Part shown: positions 11,827-24,667 of the stretch, piece after piece
Position numbering within the stretch: position 1 is the stretch's first letter
Layout of the letters: every line of letters begins with the position of its first letter
Assembly (NCBI RefSeq): GCF_036323735.1
Contig: NC_086029.1
Span: forward strand, 9,719,816-9,783,815
From: Rattus norvegicus
Lineage: Eukaryota > Chordata > Mammalia > Rodentia > Muridae
Direction: 5' to 3'
DNA length: 64,000 nucleotides
The notes under the pieces: model-generated
The model's input: only the letters and a program-made list of their open reading frames with translations
What the model was told of the DNA's origin: nothing
Database searches by the model: none
Translations under genes and position numbers: made by a program

Positions 11827-14781
11827 GAATTCAGTGAGTTCCCAATGGGACATGCTTGTATGAGTTGCTTTTCATTATCGAGCAACATTTTAAGGAACGG
11901 AATCCAAGTATCATGGTGAATTGAGTAGGTTCCCAATAGGATTCACATGTAATAAGCTTGTTATTCAAGATAGAGCAAAGTTTTAATGAACTGAAACACT
12001 GTTTCGTTGTGAATTCAGTTAGTTCCTAGTAGCCTGCTCTTGTAATATGTGTACTTTTAAAGATTTATAAAAATTTATGAGCCGAATCTGAGTAACATGG
12101 TGAATTCGGTTAGTTCCCAATAGGCCGCAGTAGTAATAAGTGGACTGTTCGGGATATAGAAAATTTTCACGAATGGAAACAAAATTTCTAGGCGAATTCA
12201 GTGAGTTCCCAATGTGACATGCTTGTATGAGTTTGCTTTTTAATATCGAGCAACATTTTAAGGAACGGAATCCAAGTATCATGGTGAATTCAGTAGGTTC
12301 CCAATAGGATTCGCATGTAATAAGCTTGTTATTCAAGATAGAGCACCGTTTTATCGAACTGAAACACTGTTTCTTTGTGAATTCAGTTAGTTCCTAGTAG
12401 CCTGCTCTTGTAATATGTGTACTTTTAAAGATTTATAAAAATTTGGTGAGCCGAATCTGAGTAACATGGTGAATTCGTTTAGTTCCCAATAGGCCGCAGT
12501 TGTAATAAGTGGACTGTTCGGGATATAGAAAAATTTTCACGAATGGAATCAAAATTTCTAGGCGAATTCACTGAGTTCCCAATGGGACATGCTTGTATGA
12601 GTTTGCTTTTCAATATCGAGCAACATTTTAAGGAACGGAATCCAAGTATCATGGTGAATTGAGTAGGTTCCCAATAGGATTCGCGTGTAATAAGCTTGTT
12701 ATTCAAGATAGAGCAACGTTTTAACGAACTGAAGCACTGTTTCTTTGTGAATTCAGTTAGTTCCTAGTAGCCTGCTCTTGTAATATGTGTACTTTTAAAG
12801 ATTTATAAAAATTTGGTGAGCCGAATCTGAGTAACATGGTGAATTCGGTTAGTTCCCAATAGGCCGCAGTTGTAATAAGGGGACTGTTCGGGATATAGAA
12901 AAATTTTCACGAATGGAATCAAAATTTCTAGGCGAAACATTGAGTTCCCAATGGGACATGCTTGTATGAGTTTGCTTTTCAATATCGAGCAACATTTTAA
13001 GGAACGGAATCCAAGTATCATGGTGAATTGAGTAGGTTCCCAATAGGATTCCCGTGTAATAAGCTTGTTATTCAAGATAGAGCAACGTTTTAACGAACTG
13101 AAACACTGTTTCTTTGTGAATTCAGTTAGTTCCTAGTAGCCTGCTCTTGTAATATGTGTACTTTTAAAGATTTATAAAAATTTGGTGAGCCGAATCTGAG
13201 TAACATGGTGAATTCGGTTAGTTCCCAATAGGCCGCAGTAGTAATAAGTGGACTGTTCGGGATATAGAAAAATTTTCACGAATGGAATCAAAATTTCTAG
13301 GCGAATTCACTGAGTTCCCAATGGGACATGCTTGTATGAGTTTGCTTTTCAATATCGAGCAACATTTTAAGGAACGGAATCCAAGTATCATGGTGAATTG
13401 AGTAGGTTCCCAATAGGATTCGCGTGTAATAAGCTTGTTATTCAAGATAGAGCAACGTTTTAACGAACTGAAACACGGTTTCTTTGAGAATTCAGTTAGT
13501 TCCTAGTAGCCTTGTCTTGTAATATGTGTACTTTTAAAGATTTATAAAAATTTGGTGAGCCGAATCTGAGTAACATGGTGAATTCGGTTAGTTCCCAATA
13601 GGCCGCAGTAGTAATAAGTGGACAGTTCGGGATATAGAAAAATTTTCACGAATGGAATCAAAATTTCTAGGCGAATTCAGTGAGTTCCCAATGGGACATG
13701 CTTTATGAGTTTGCTTTTCAATATCGAGCAACATTTTAAGGAACGGAATCCAAGTATCATGGTGAATTGAGTAGGTTCCCGATAGGATTCGCATGTAATA
13801 AGCTTGTTATTCAAGATAGAGCAACGTTTTAACGAACTGAAACACTGTTTCTTTGTGAATTCAGTTAGTTCCTAGTAGCCTGCTCTTGTAATATGTGTAC
13901 TTTTAAAGATTTATAAAAATTTGGTGAGCCGAATCTGAGTAACATGCTGGATTCAGTTAGTTCTCAATAGTCGGCTGTAGTAATAAGTGGACTTTTCGGG
14001 ATATAGAAAAATTTTCACGAATGGAATCAAAATTTCTAGGCGAATTCAGTGAGTTCCCAATGTGACATGCTTGTATGAGTTTGCTTTTTAATATCGAGCA
14101 ACATTTTAAGGAACGGAATCCAAGTATCATGGTGAATTCAGTAGGTTCCCAATAGGATTCGCATGTAATAAGCTTGTTATTCAAGATAGAGCACCGTTTT
14201 AACGAACTGAAACACTGTTTCTTTGTGAATTCAGTTAGTTCCTAGTAGCCTGCTCTTGTAATATGTGTACTTTTAAAGATTTATAAAAATTTGGTGAGCC
14301 GAATCTGAGTAACATGGTGAATTCGTTTAGTTCCCAATAGGCCGCAGTTGTAATAAGTGGACTGTTCGGGATATAGAAAAATTTTCACGAATGGAATCAA
14401 AATTTCTAGGCGAATTCACTGAGTTCCCAATGGGACATGCTTGTATGAGTTTGCTTTTCAATATCGAGCAACATTTTAAGGAACGGAATCCAAGTATCAT
14501 GGTGAATTGAGTAGGTTCCCAATAGGATTCGCGTGTAATAAGCTTGTTATTCAAGATAGAGCAACGTTTTAACGAACTGAAGCACTGTTTCTTTGTGAAT
14601 TCAGTTAGTTCCTAGTAGCCTGCTCTTGTAATATGTGTACTTTTAAAGAGTTATAAAAATTTGGTGAGCCGAATCTGAGTAACATGGTGAATTCGGTTAG
14701 TTCCCAATTGGCCGCAGTAGTAATAAGTGGACTGTTCGGGATATAGAAAAATTTTCAAGAATGGAATCAAAATTTCTAGGC
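11827..14781 (+). repeat. Block 2, full 8-mer HOR copy 3
   Basis: Eight monomers, 2955 bp. It shares GGACTTTTCGGG in D (about 13990) with copy 2 only, so copies 2 and 3 look like closest relatives. G is followed by CACCGTTTTATCG at 12345, a variant found again only at 15300 in the truncated last copy. Confidence 0.87.
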
Positions 14782-15330
14782 GAATTCAGTGAGTTCCCAA
14801 TGGGACATGCTTGTATGAGTTGCTTTTCATTATCGAGCAACATTTTAAGGAACGGAATCCAAGTATCATGTTGAATTGAGTAGGTTCCCAATAGGATTCA
14901 CATGTAATAAGCTTGTTATTCAAGATAGAGCAAAGTTTTAATGAACTGAAACACTGTTTCGTTGTGAATTCAGTTAGTTCCTAGTAGCCTGCTCTTGTAA
15001 TATGTGTACTTTTAAAGATTTATAAAAATTTATGAGCCGAATCTGAGTAACATGGTGAATTCGGTTAGTTCCCAATAGGCCGCAGTAGTAATAAGTGGAC
15101 TGTTCGGGATATAGAAAATTTTCACGAATGGAAACAAAATTTCTAGGCGAATTCAGTGAGTTCCCAATGTGACATGCTTGTATGAGTTTGCTTTTTAATA
15201 TCGAGCAACATTTTAAGGAACGGAATCCAAGTATCATGGTGAATTCAGTAGGTTCCCAATAGGATTCGCATGTAATAAGCTTGTTATTCAAGATAGAGCA
15301 CCGTTTTATCGAACTGAAACACTGTTTCTT
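14782..15330 (+). repeat. Block 2, truncated final HOR copy
   Basis: One G monomer and the next S1-S2 keep block 2 markers (GGAAACAAAATTTC at 15129, CACCGTTTTATCG at 15300). From CCTGGTCTTG at 15357 and CTGAATAAC at 15412 onwards the markers are those of block 3. The switch is in register inside one monomer. Confidence 0.8.
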
Positions 15331-15518
15331 TGTGAATTCAGTTAGTTCCTAGTAGCCTGGTCTTGTAATATGTGTACTTTTAAAGATTTATAAAAATTTG
15401 GTGAGCCGAATCTGAATAACATGGTGAATTCGGTTAGTTCCCAATAGGCCGCAGTTGTAATAAGGGGACTGTTTGGGATATAGAAAAATTTTCACGAATG
15501 GAATCAAAATTTCTAGGC

Positions 15519-17736
15519 GAATTCATTGAGTTCCCAATGGGACATGCTTGTATGAGTTTGCTTTTCAATATCGAGCAACATTTTAAGGAACGGAATCCAA
15601 GTATCATGGTGAATTGAGTAGGTTCCCAATAGGATTCCCGTGTAATAAGCTTGTTATTCAAGATAGAGCAACGTTTTAACGAACTGAAACACTGTTTCTT
15701 TGTGATTTCAGTTAGTTCCTAGTAGCCTGCTCTTGTAATATGTGTACTTTTAAAGATTTATAAAAATTTGGTGAGCCGAATCTGAGTAACATGGTGAATT
15801 CGGTTAGTTCCCAATAGGCCGCAGTAGTAATAAGTGGACTGTTCGGGATATAGAAAAATTTTCACGAATGGAATCAAAATTTCTAGGCGAATTCAGTGAG
15901 TTCCCAATGGGACATGCTTGTATGAGTTTGCTTTTCAATATCGAGCAACATTTTAAGGAACGGAATCCAAGTATCATGGTGAATTGAGTAGGTTCCCGAT
16001 AGGATTCGCATGTAATAAGGTTGTTATTCAAGATAGAGCAACGTTTTAACGAACTGAAACACTGTTTCTTTGTGAATTCAGTTAGTTCCTAGTAGCCTGC
16101 TCTTGTAATATGTGTACTTTTAAAGATTTATAAAAATTTGGTGAGCCGAATCTGAGTAACATGCTGAGTTCAGTTAGTTCTCAATAGTCGGCAGTAGTAA
16201 TAAGTGGACTGTCCGGGATATAGAAAAATTTTCACGAATGGAATCAAAATTTCTAGGCGAATTCAGTGAGTTCCCAATGTGACATGCTTGTATGAGTTTG
16301 CTTTTCAATATCGAGCAACATTTTAAGGAACGGAATCCAAGTATCATGGTGAATTGAGTAGGTTCCCAATAGGATTCGCATGTATTAAGCTTGTTATTCA
16401 AGATAGAGCAACGTTTTAACGAACTGAAACACTGTTTCTTTGTGAATTCAGTTAGTTCCTAGTAGCCTGCTCTTGTAATATGTGTACTTTTAAAGATTTA
16501 TAAAAATTTGGTGAGCCGAATCTGAGTAACATGGTGAATTCGGTTAGTTCCCAATAGGCCGCAGTAGTAATAAGTGGACTGTTCGGGATATAGAAAAATT
16601 TTCACGAATGGAATAAAAATTTCTAGACGAATTCAGTTAGTTCCCAATGGGATATGCTTGTATGAGTTTGCTTTTCAATATCGAGGAACATTTTAATGAA
16701 AGGAATCAAAGTATCATGGTGAATTGAGTAAGTTCCCAATAGGATTCGCATGTAATAAGCATGTTATTCAAGATAGAGCAACGTTTTAACGAACTGAAAC
16801 ACTGTTTCTTTGTGAATTCAGTTAGTTCCTAGTAGCCTGCTCTTGTAATATGTGTACTTTTAAAGATTTATAAAAATTTGGTGAGCCGAATCTGAGTAAC
16901 ATGGTGAATTCGGTAGGTTCACAATAGGCCGCAGTAGTAATAAGTGGACTGTTCGGGATATAGAAAAATTTTCACGAATGGAATCAAAATTTCTAGGCGA
17001 ATTCAGTGAGTTCCCAATGGGACATGCTTGTATGAGTTTGCTTTTCATTATCGAGCAACATTTTAAGGAACGGAATCCAAGTATCATGGTGAATTGAGTA
17101 GGTTCCCAATAGGATTCACATGTAATAAGCTTGTTATTCAAGATAGAGCAAAGTTTTAATGAACTGAAACACTGTTTCTTTGTGAATTCAGTGAGTTCCT
17201 AGTAGCCTGCTCTTGTAATATGTGTACTTTTAAAGATATATAAAAATTTGGTGAGCCGAATCTGAGTAACATGGTGAATTCGGTTAGTTCCCAATAGGCC
17301 GCAGTAGTAATAAGAGGACTGTTCAGGATATAGAAAATTTTCACGAATGGAATCAAAATTTCTAGGCGAATTCAGTGAGTTCCCAATGGGACATGCTTGT
17401 ATGAGTTTGCTTTTCAATATCAAGCAACATTTTAAGGAACGGAATCCCAGTATCATGGTGAATTGAGTAGGTTCCCAATAGGATTCGCATGTAAAAGCTT
17501 GTTATTCAAGATAGAGCAACGTTTTAACGAACTGAAACACTGTTTCTTTGTGAATTCAGTTAGTTCCTAGTAGCCTGGTCTTGTAATATGTGTACTTTTA
17601 AAGATTTATAAAAATTTGGTGAGCCGAATCTGAATAACATGGTGAATTCGGTTAGTTCCCAATAGGCCGCAGTTGTAATAAGGGGACTGTTCGGGATATA
17701 GAAAAATTTTCACGAATGGAATCAAAATTTCTAGGC
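15519..17736 (+). repeat. Block 3, 6-mer HOR copy 1 (2218 bp)
   Basis: Order I-J-K-L-M-N. Markers: J has CCCGATAGG and AATAAGGTTG (16012); K has ATGCTGAGTTCAG (16161) and GTATTAAGC (16381); L has TTTCTAGACGAATTCAG (16620), GGATATGC and AAGCATG (16756); M has GGTAGGTTCACAATAGG (16912); N has AAGATATATAAAAATTTG (17231), AATCCCAGTATC and GTAAAAGCTTG (17492, a 2 bp loss). CCTGGTCTTG and CTGAATAAC then lead into the next I. Confidence 0.88.
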
Positions 17737-19954
17737 GAATTCAGTGAGTTCCCAATGGGACATGCTTGTATGAGTTTGCTTTTCAATATCGAGCAACATT
17801 TTAAGGAACGGAATCCAAGTATCATGGTGAATTGAGTAGGTTCCCAATAGGATTCCCGTGTAATAAGCTTGTTATTCAAGATAGAGCAACGTTTTAACGA
17901 ACTGAAACACTGTTTCTTTGTGAATTCAGTTAGTTCCTAGTAGCCTGCTCTTGTAATATGTGTACTTTTAAAGATTTATAAAAATTTGGTGAGCCGAATC
18001 TGAGTAACATGGTGAATTCGGTTAGTTCCCAATAGGCCGCAGTAGTAATAAGTGGACTGTTCGGGATATAGAAAAATTTTCACGAATGGAATCAAAATTT
18101 CTAGGCGAATTCACTGAGTTCCCAATGGGACATGCTTGTATGAGTTTGCTTTTCAATATCGAGCAACATTTTAAGGAACGGAATCCAAGTATCATGGTGA
18201 ATTGAGTAGGTTCCCGATAGGATTCGCATGTAATAAGGTTGTTATTCAAGATAGAGCAACGTTTTAACGAACTGAAACACTGTTTCTTTGTGAATTCAGT
18301 TAGTTCCTAGTAGCCTGCTCTTGTAATATGTGTACTTTTAAAGATTTATAAAAATTTGGTGAGCCGAATCTGAGTAACATGCTGAGTTCAGTTAGTTCTC
18401 AATAGTCGGCAGTAGTAATAAGTGGACTGTTCGGGATATAGAAAAATTTTCACGAATGGAATCAAAATTTCTAGGCGAATTCAGTGAGTTCCCAATGTGA
18501 CATGCTTGTATGAGTTTGCTTTTCAATATCGAGCAACATTTTAAGGAACAGAATCCAAGTATCATGGTGAATTGAGTAGGTTCCCAATAGGATTCGCATG
18601 TATTAAGCTTGTTATTCAAGATAGAGCAACGTTTTAACGAACTGAAACACTGTTTCTTTGTGAATTCAGTTAGTTCCTAGTAGCCTGCTCTTGTAATATG
18701 TGTACTTTTAAAGATTTATAAAAATTTGGTGAGCCGAATCTGAGTAACATGGTGAATTCGGTTAGTTCCCAATAGGCCGCAGTAGTAATAAGTGGACTGT
18801 TCGGGATATAGAAAAATTTTCACGAATGGAATAAAAATTTCTAGACGAATTCAGTTAGTTCCCAATGGGATATGCTTGTATGAGTTTGCTTTTCAATATC
18901 GAGGAACATTTTAATGAAAGGAATCAAAGTATCATGGTGAATTGAGTAAGTTCCCAATAGGATTCGCATGTAATAAGCATGTTATTCAAGATAGAGCAAC
19001 GTTTTAACGAACTGAAACACTGTTTCTTTGTGAATTCAGTTAGTTCCTAGTAGCCTGCTCTTGTAATATGTGTACTTTTAAAGATTTATAAAAATTTGGT
19101 GAGCCGAATCTGAGTAACATGGTGAATTCGGTAGGTTCACAATAGGCCGCAGTAGTAATAAGTGGACTGTTCGGGATATAGAAAAATTTTCACGAATGGA
19201 ATCAAAATTTCTAGGCGAATTCAGTGAGTTCCCAATGGGACATGCTTGTATGAGTTTGCTTTTCATTATCGAGCAACATTTTAAGGAACGGAATCCAAGT
19301 ATCATGGTGAATTGAGTAGGTTCCCAATAGGATTCACATGTAATAAGCTTGTTATTCAAGATAGAGCAAAGTTTTAATGAACTGAAACACTGTTTCTTTG
19401 TGAATTCAGTGAGTTCCTAGTAGCCTGCTCTTGTAATATGTGTACTTTTAAAGATATATAAAAATTTGGTGAGCCGAATCTGAGTAACATGGTGAATTCG
19501 GTTAGTTCCCAATAGGCCGCAGTAGTAATAAGAGGACTGTTCAGGATATAGAAAATTTTCACGAATGGAATCAAAATTTCTAGGCGAATTCAGTGAGTTC
19601 CCAATGGGACATGCTTGTATGAGTTTGCTTTTCAATATCAAGCAACATTTTAAGGAACGGAATCCCAGTATCATGGTGAATTGAGTAGGTTCCCAATAGG
19701 ATTCGCATGTAAAAGCTTGTTATTCAAGATAGAGCAACGTTTTAACGAACTGAAACACTGTTTCTTTGTGAATTCAGTTAGTTCCTAGTAGCCTGGTCTT
19801 GTAATATGTGTACTTTTAAAGATTTATAAAAATTTGGTGAGCCGAATCTGAATAACATGGTGAATTCGGTTAGTTCCCAATAGGCCGCAGTTGTAATAAG
19901 GGGACTGTTCGGGATATAGAAAAATTTTCACGAATGGAATCAAAATTTCTAGGC
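17737..19954 (+). repeat. Block 3, 6-mer HOR copy 2 (2218 bp)
   Basis: Exactly 2218 bp after copy 1 with the same I-J-K-L-M-N markers. Differences noticed are few: CACTGAG replaces CAGTGAG in J near 18115, AACAGAATCC replaces AACGGAATCC in K near 18547, and GTTCGGG replaces GTCCGGG near 18430. Confidence 0.88.
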
Positions 19955-21802
19955 GAATTCAGTGAGTTCCCAATGGGACATGCTTGTATGAGTTTGCTTT
20001 TCAATATCGAGCAACATTTTAAGGAACGGAATCCAAGTATCATGGTGAATTGAGTAGGTTCCCAATAGGATTCCCGTGTAATAAGCTTGTTATTCAAGAT
20101 AGAGCAACGTTTTAACGAACTGAAACACTGTTTCTTTGTGAATTCAGTTAGTTCCTAGTAGCCTGCTCTTGTAATATGTGTACTTTTAAAGATTTATAAA
20201 AATTTGGTGAGCCGAATCTGAGTAACATGCTGAGTTCAGTTAGTTCTCAATAGTCGGCAGTAGTAATAAGTGGACTGTTCGGGATATAGAAAAATTTTCA
20301 CGAATGGAATCAAAATTTCTAGGCGAATTCAGTGAGTTCCCAATGTGACATGCTTGTATGAGTTTGCTTTTCAATATCGAGCAACATTTTAAGGAACGGA
20401 ATCCAAGTATCATGGTGAATTGAGTAGGTTCCCAATAGGATTCGCATGTATTAAGCTTGTTATTCAAGATAGAGCAACGTTTTAACGAACTGAAACACTG
20501 TTTCTTTGTGAATTCAGTTAGTTCCTAGTAGCCTGCTCTTGTAATATGTGTACTTTTAAAGATTTATAAAAATTTGGTGAGCCGAATCTGAGTAACATGG
20601 TGAATTCGGTTAGTTCCCAATAGGCCGCAGTAGTAATAAGTGGACTGTTCGGGATATAGAAAAATTTTCACGAATGGAATCAAAATTTCTAGACGAATTC
20701 AGTTAGTTCCCAATGGGATATGCTTGTATGAGTTTGCTTTTCAATATCGAGGAACATTTTAATGAAAGGAATCAAAGTATCATGGTGAATTGAGTAAGTT
20801 CCCAATAGGATTCGCATGTAATAAGCATGTTATTCAAGATAGAGCAACGTTTTAACGAACTGAAACACTGTTTCTTTGTGAATTCAGTTAGTTCCTAGTA
20901 GCCTGCTCTTGTAATATGTGTACTTTTAAAGATTTATAAAAATTTGGTGAGCCGAATCTGAGTAACATGGTGAATTCGGTAGGTTCACAATAGGCCGCAG
21001 TAGTAATAAGTGGACTGTTCGGGATATAGAAAAATTTTCACGAATGGAATCAAAATTTCTAGGCGAATTCAGTGAGTTCCCAATGGGACATGCTTGTATG
21101 AGTTTGCTTTTCATTATCGAGCAACATTTTAAGGAACGGAATCCAAGTATCATGGTGAATTGAGTAGGTTCCCAATAGGATTCACATGTAATAAGCTTGT
21201 TATTCAAGATAGAGCAAAGTTTTAATGAACTGAAACACTGTTTCTTTGTGAATTCAGTGAGTTCCTAGTAGCCTGCTCTTGTAATATGTGTACTTTTAAA
21301 GATATATAAAAATTTGGTGAGCCGAATCTGAGTAACATGGTGAATTCGTTTAGTTCCTAATAGGCCGCAGTAGTAATAAGAGGACTGTTCAGGATATAGA
21401 AAATTTTCACGAATGGAATCAAAATTTCTAGGCGAATTCAGTGAGTTCCCAATGGGACATGCTTGTATGAGTTTGCTTTTCAATATCAAGCAACATTTTA
21501 AGGAACGGAATCCCAGTATCATGGTGAATTGAGTAGGTTCCCAATAGGATTCGCATGTAAAAGCTTGTTATTCATGATAGAGCAACGTTTTAACGAACTG
21601 AAACACTGTTTCTTTGTGAATTCAGTTAGTTCCTAGTAGCCTGGTCTTGTAATATGTGTACTTTTAAAGATTTATAAAAATTTTGTGAGCCGAATCTGAA
21701 TAACATGGTGAATTCGGTTAGTTCCCAATAGGCCGCAGTAGTAATAAGTGGAATGTTCGGGATATAGAAAAATTTTCACGAATGGAATCAAAATTTCTAG
21801 GT
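19955..21802 (+). repeat. Block 3, short 5-mer HOR copy (1848 bp)
   Basis: The J monomer is missing: I passes straight into K (ATGCTGAGTTCAG at 20227). The distance between equivalent K, L and M monomers therefore falls from 2218 to 1848 bp. The last monomer carries GTTTAGTTCCTAATAGG at 21349, a mark of the block 4 i class and not of the earlier N copies, so block 4 sequence already begins in its S4 while the rest still reads as M-N. Confidence 0.85.
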
Positions 21803-24020
21803 GATTTCAGTGAGTTCCCAATGGGACATGCTTGTATGAGTTTGCTTTTCAATATCGAGCAACATTTTAAGGAACGGAATCCAAGTATCATGGTGAATTG
21901 AGTAGGTTCCCAATAGGATTCGCGTGTAATAAGCTTGTTATTCAAGATAGAGCAACGTTTTAACGAACTGAACCACTGTTTCTTTTTGAATTCAGTTAGT
22001 TCCTAGTAGCCTGCTCTTGTAATATGTGTACTTTTAAAGATTTATAAAAATTTGGTGAGCCGAATCTGAGTAACATGGTGAATTCGGTTAGTTCCCAATA
22101 GGCCGCAGTAGTAATAAGTGGACTGTTCGGGAAATAGAAAAATTTTCACGAATGGAATCAAAATTTCTAGGCGAATTCACTGAGTTCCCAATGGGACATG
22201 CTTGTATGAGTTTGCTTTTCATTATCGAGCAACATTTTAAGGAACGGAATCCAAGTATCATGGTGAATTGAGTAGGTTCCCAATAGGATTCGCATGTAAT
22301 AAGCTTGTTATTCAAGATAGTGCAACGTTTCAACGAACTGAAACACTGTTTCTTTGTGAATTCAGTTAGTTCCTAGTAGCCTGCTCTTGTAATATGTGTA
22401 CTTTTAAAGATTTATAAAAATTTGGTGAGCCGAATCTGAGTAACATGGTGAATTCGGTTAGTTCCCAATAGGCCGCAGTTGTAATAAGTGGAAAGTTCGG
22501 GATATAGAAAAATTTTCACGAATGGAATCAAAATTTCTAGGCGAATTCATTGAGTTCCCAATGGGACATGCTTGTATGAGTTTGCTTTTCAATATCGAGC
22601 AACATTTTAAGGAACGGAATCCAAGTATCATGGTGAATTGAGTAGGTTCCCAATAGGATTCCCGTGTAATAAGCTTGTTATTCAAGATAGAGCAACGTTT
22701 TAACGAACTGAAACACTGTTTCTTTGTGAATTCAGTTAGTTCCTAGTAGCCTGCTCTTGTAATATGTGTACTTTTAAAGATTTATAAAAATTTGGTGAGC
22801 CGAATCTGAGTAACATGGTGAATTCGGTTAGTTCCCAATAGGCCGCAGTAGTAATAAGTGGACTGTTCGGGAAATAGAAAAATTTTCACGAATTGAATCA
22901 AAATTTCTAGGCGAATTCACTGAGTTCCCAATGGGACATGCTTGTATGAGTTTGCTTTTCAATATCGAGCAACATTTTAAGGAACGGAATCCAAGTATCA
23001 TGGTGAATTGAGTAGGTTCCCAGTAGGATTCGCATGTAATAAGCTTGTTATTCAAGATAGAGCAACGGTTTAACGAACTGAAACACTGTTTCTTTGTGAA
23101 TTCAGTTAGTTCCTAGTAGCCTGCTCTTGTAATATGTGTACTTTTAAAGATTTATAAAAATTTGGTGAGCCGAATCTGAGTAACATGGTGAATTCGGTTA
23201 GTTCCCAATAGGCCGCAGTAGTAATAAGTGGACTGTTCGGGATATAGAAAAATTTTCACGAATGGAATCAAAATTTCTAGGCGAATTCAGTGAGTTCCCA
23301 ATGGGACATGCTTGTATGAGTTTGCTTTTCATTATCGAGCAACATTTTAAGGAACGGAATCCAAGTATCATGGTGAATTGAGTAGGTTCCCAATAGGATT
23401 CACATGTAATAAGCTTGTTATTCAAGATAGAGCAAAGTTTTAATGAACTGAAACACTGTTTCTTTGTGAATTCAGTGAGTTCCTAGTAGCCTGCTCTTGT
23501 AATATGTGTACTTTTAAAGATATATAAAAATTTGGTGAGCCGAATCTGAGTAACATGGTGAATTCGTTTAGTTCCTAATAGGCCGCAGTAGTAATAAGAG
23601 GACTGTTCAGGATATAGAAAATTTTCACGAATGGAATCAAAATTTCTAGGCGAATTCAGTGAGTTCCCAATGGGACATGCTTGTATGAGTTTGCTTTTCA
23701 ATATCAAGCAACATTTTAAGGAACGGAATCCCAGTATCATGGTGAATTGAGTAGGTTCCCAATAGGATTCGCATGTAAAAGCTTGTTATTCAAGATAGAG
23801 CAACGTTTTAACGAACTGAAACACTGTTTCTTTGTGAATTCAGTTAGTTCCTAGTAGCCTGGTCTTGTAATATGTGTACTTTTAAAGATTTATAAAAATT
23901 TTGTGAGCCGAATCTGAATAACATGGTGAATTCGGTTAGTTCCCAATAGGCCGCAGTAGTAATAAGTGGAATGTTCGGGATATAGAAAAATTTTCACGAA
24001 TGGAATCAAAATTTCTAGGT
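21803..24020 (+). repeat. Block 4, short 6-mer copy (2218 bp)
   Basis: Order a-b-c-d-h-i, lacking e-f-g and one b-c-d. Its d has CACGAATTGAATC (about 22890), a base seen in the second d of the 12-mer (27330, 31768) and not the first (25110, 29547). Its b has AATAAGCTTG like the second b of the 12-mer, where the first b has AATAAGGTTG. The copy is therefore an a joined to the second half, consistent with deletion of six monomers by recombination between the two b copies, or with a pre-duplication state. Confidence 0.87.
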
Positions 24021-24390
24021 GATTTCAGTGAGTTCCCAATGGGACATGCTTGTATGAGTTTGCTTTTCAATATCGAGCAACATTTTAAGGAACGGAATCC
24101 AAGTATCATGGTGAATTGAGTAGGTTCCCAATAGGATTCGCGTGTAATAAGCTTGTTATTCAAGATAGAGCAACGTTTTAACGAACTGAACCACTGTTTC
24201 TTTTTGAATTCAGTTAGTTCCTAGTAGCCTGCTCTTGTAATATGTGTACTTTTAAAGATTTATAAAAATTTGGTGAGCCGAATCTGAGTAACATGGTGAA
24301 TTCGGTTAGTTCCCAATAGGCCGCAGTAGTAATAAGTGGACTGTTCGGGAAATAGAAAAATTTTCACGAATGGAATCAAAATTTCTAGGC

Positions 24391-24482
24391 GAATTCACTG
24401 AGTTCCCAATGGGACATGCTTGTATGAGTTTGCTTTTCATTATCGAGCAACATTTTAAGGAACGGAATCCAAGTATCATGGT
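24391..24482 (+). repeat. Subunit S1 (92 bp) of the monomer
   Basis: Opens GAATTCACTGAGTTCCC and ends CATGGT. Variable sites useful for classing monomers are CAGTGAG, CACTGAG or CATTGAG near the start, GGGACATGC or GTGACATGC, CCCAATGG or CCCATTGG, CAATATC or CATTATC, and AAGGAACGG or AAGTAACGG. Compared with S2-S4 it shares the GAATT...GTTCCCAA opening and a GAA.GGAAT stretch about 70 bases in. Confidence 0.85.
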
Positions 24483-24575
24483 GAATTGAGTAGGTTCCCA
24501 ATAGGATTCGCATGTAATAAGGTTGTTATTCAAGATAGAGCAACGTTTCAACGAACTGAAACACTGTTTCTTTGT
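24483..24575 (+). repeat. Subunit S2 (93 bp) of the monomer
   Basis: Opens GAATTGAGTAGGTTCCC and ends TTTCTTTGT. In most copies it contains the single HindIII site of the monomer (AATAAGCTTG). Diagnostic variants are GATTCGCATG, GATTCGCGTG, GATTCCCGTG, GATTCCCATG and GATTCACATG, then GCAACG, GCACCG or GCAAAG, and GAAACACTG, GAAGCACTG or GAACCACTG. In classes B, D and G the opening is GAATTCAGTAGG, which adds a fourth EcoRI site. Confidence 0.85.
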
Positions 24576-24667
24576 GAATTCAGTTAGTTCCTAGTAGCCT
24601 GCTCTTGTAATATGTGTACTTTTAAAGATTTATAAAAATTTGGTGAGCCGAATCTGAGTAACATGGT
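24576..24667 (+). repeat. Subunit S3 (92 bp) of the monomer
   Basis: Opens GAATTCAGTTAGTTCCTAG and ends AACATGGT. This is the most AT-rich subunit (about 34% GC), with the run ACTTTTAAAGATTTAT followed by AAAAATTTGG. Diagnostic variants are CCTGCTC or CCTGGTC, GGTGAGCC, GGTGTGCC or GGTGACCC, and CTGAGTAAC or CTGAATAAC. It is the least variable part of the monomer across the array by eye. Confidence 0.85.

Larger units (their letters stand above)
4441..15330 (+). repeat. Block 2: 8-monomer HOR domain, 2955 bp period
   Basis: Monomers follow the order G-E-B-H-C-D-E-F. The G marker is the pair GAAAATTTTC plus GGAAACAAAATTTC (4772, 7727, 9204, 12159, 15114), which gives spacings of 2955, 1477, 2955 and 2955. 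The E marker GAAGCACTG occurs twice per full unit, 5 and then 3 monomers apart. Compared with block 1, the unit has an extra H monomer (CACTGAG, GCGTG, then CACGGTTTCTTTGAGAA) and a duplicated E. The left border lies in S4 close to 4772, where block 1 A-type sequence switches to G type. The right border lies between 15310 and 15358. Confidence 0.88.
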
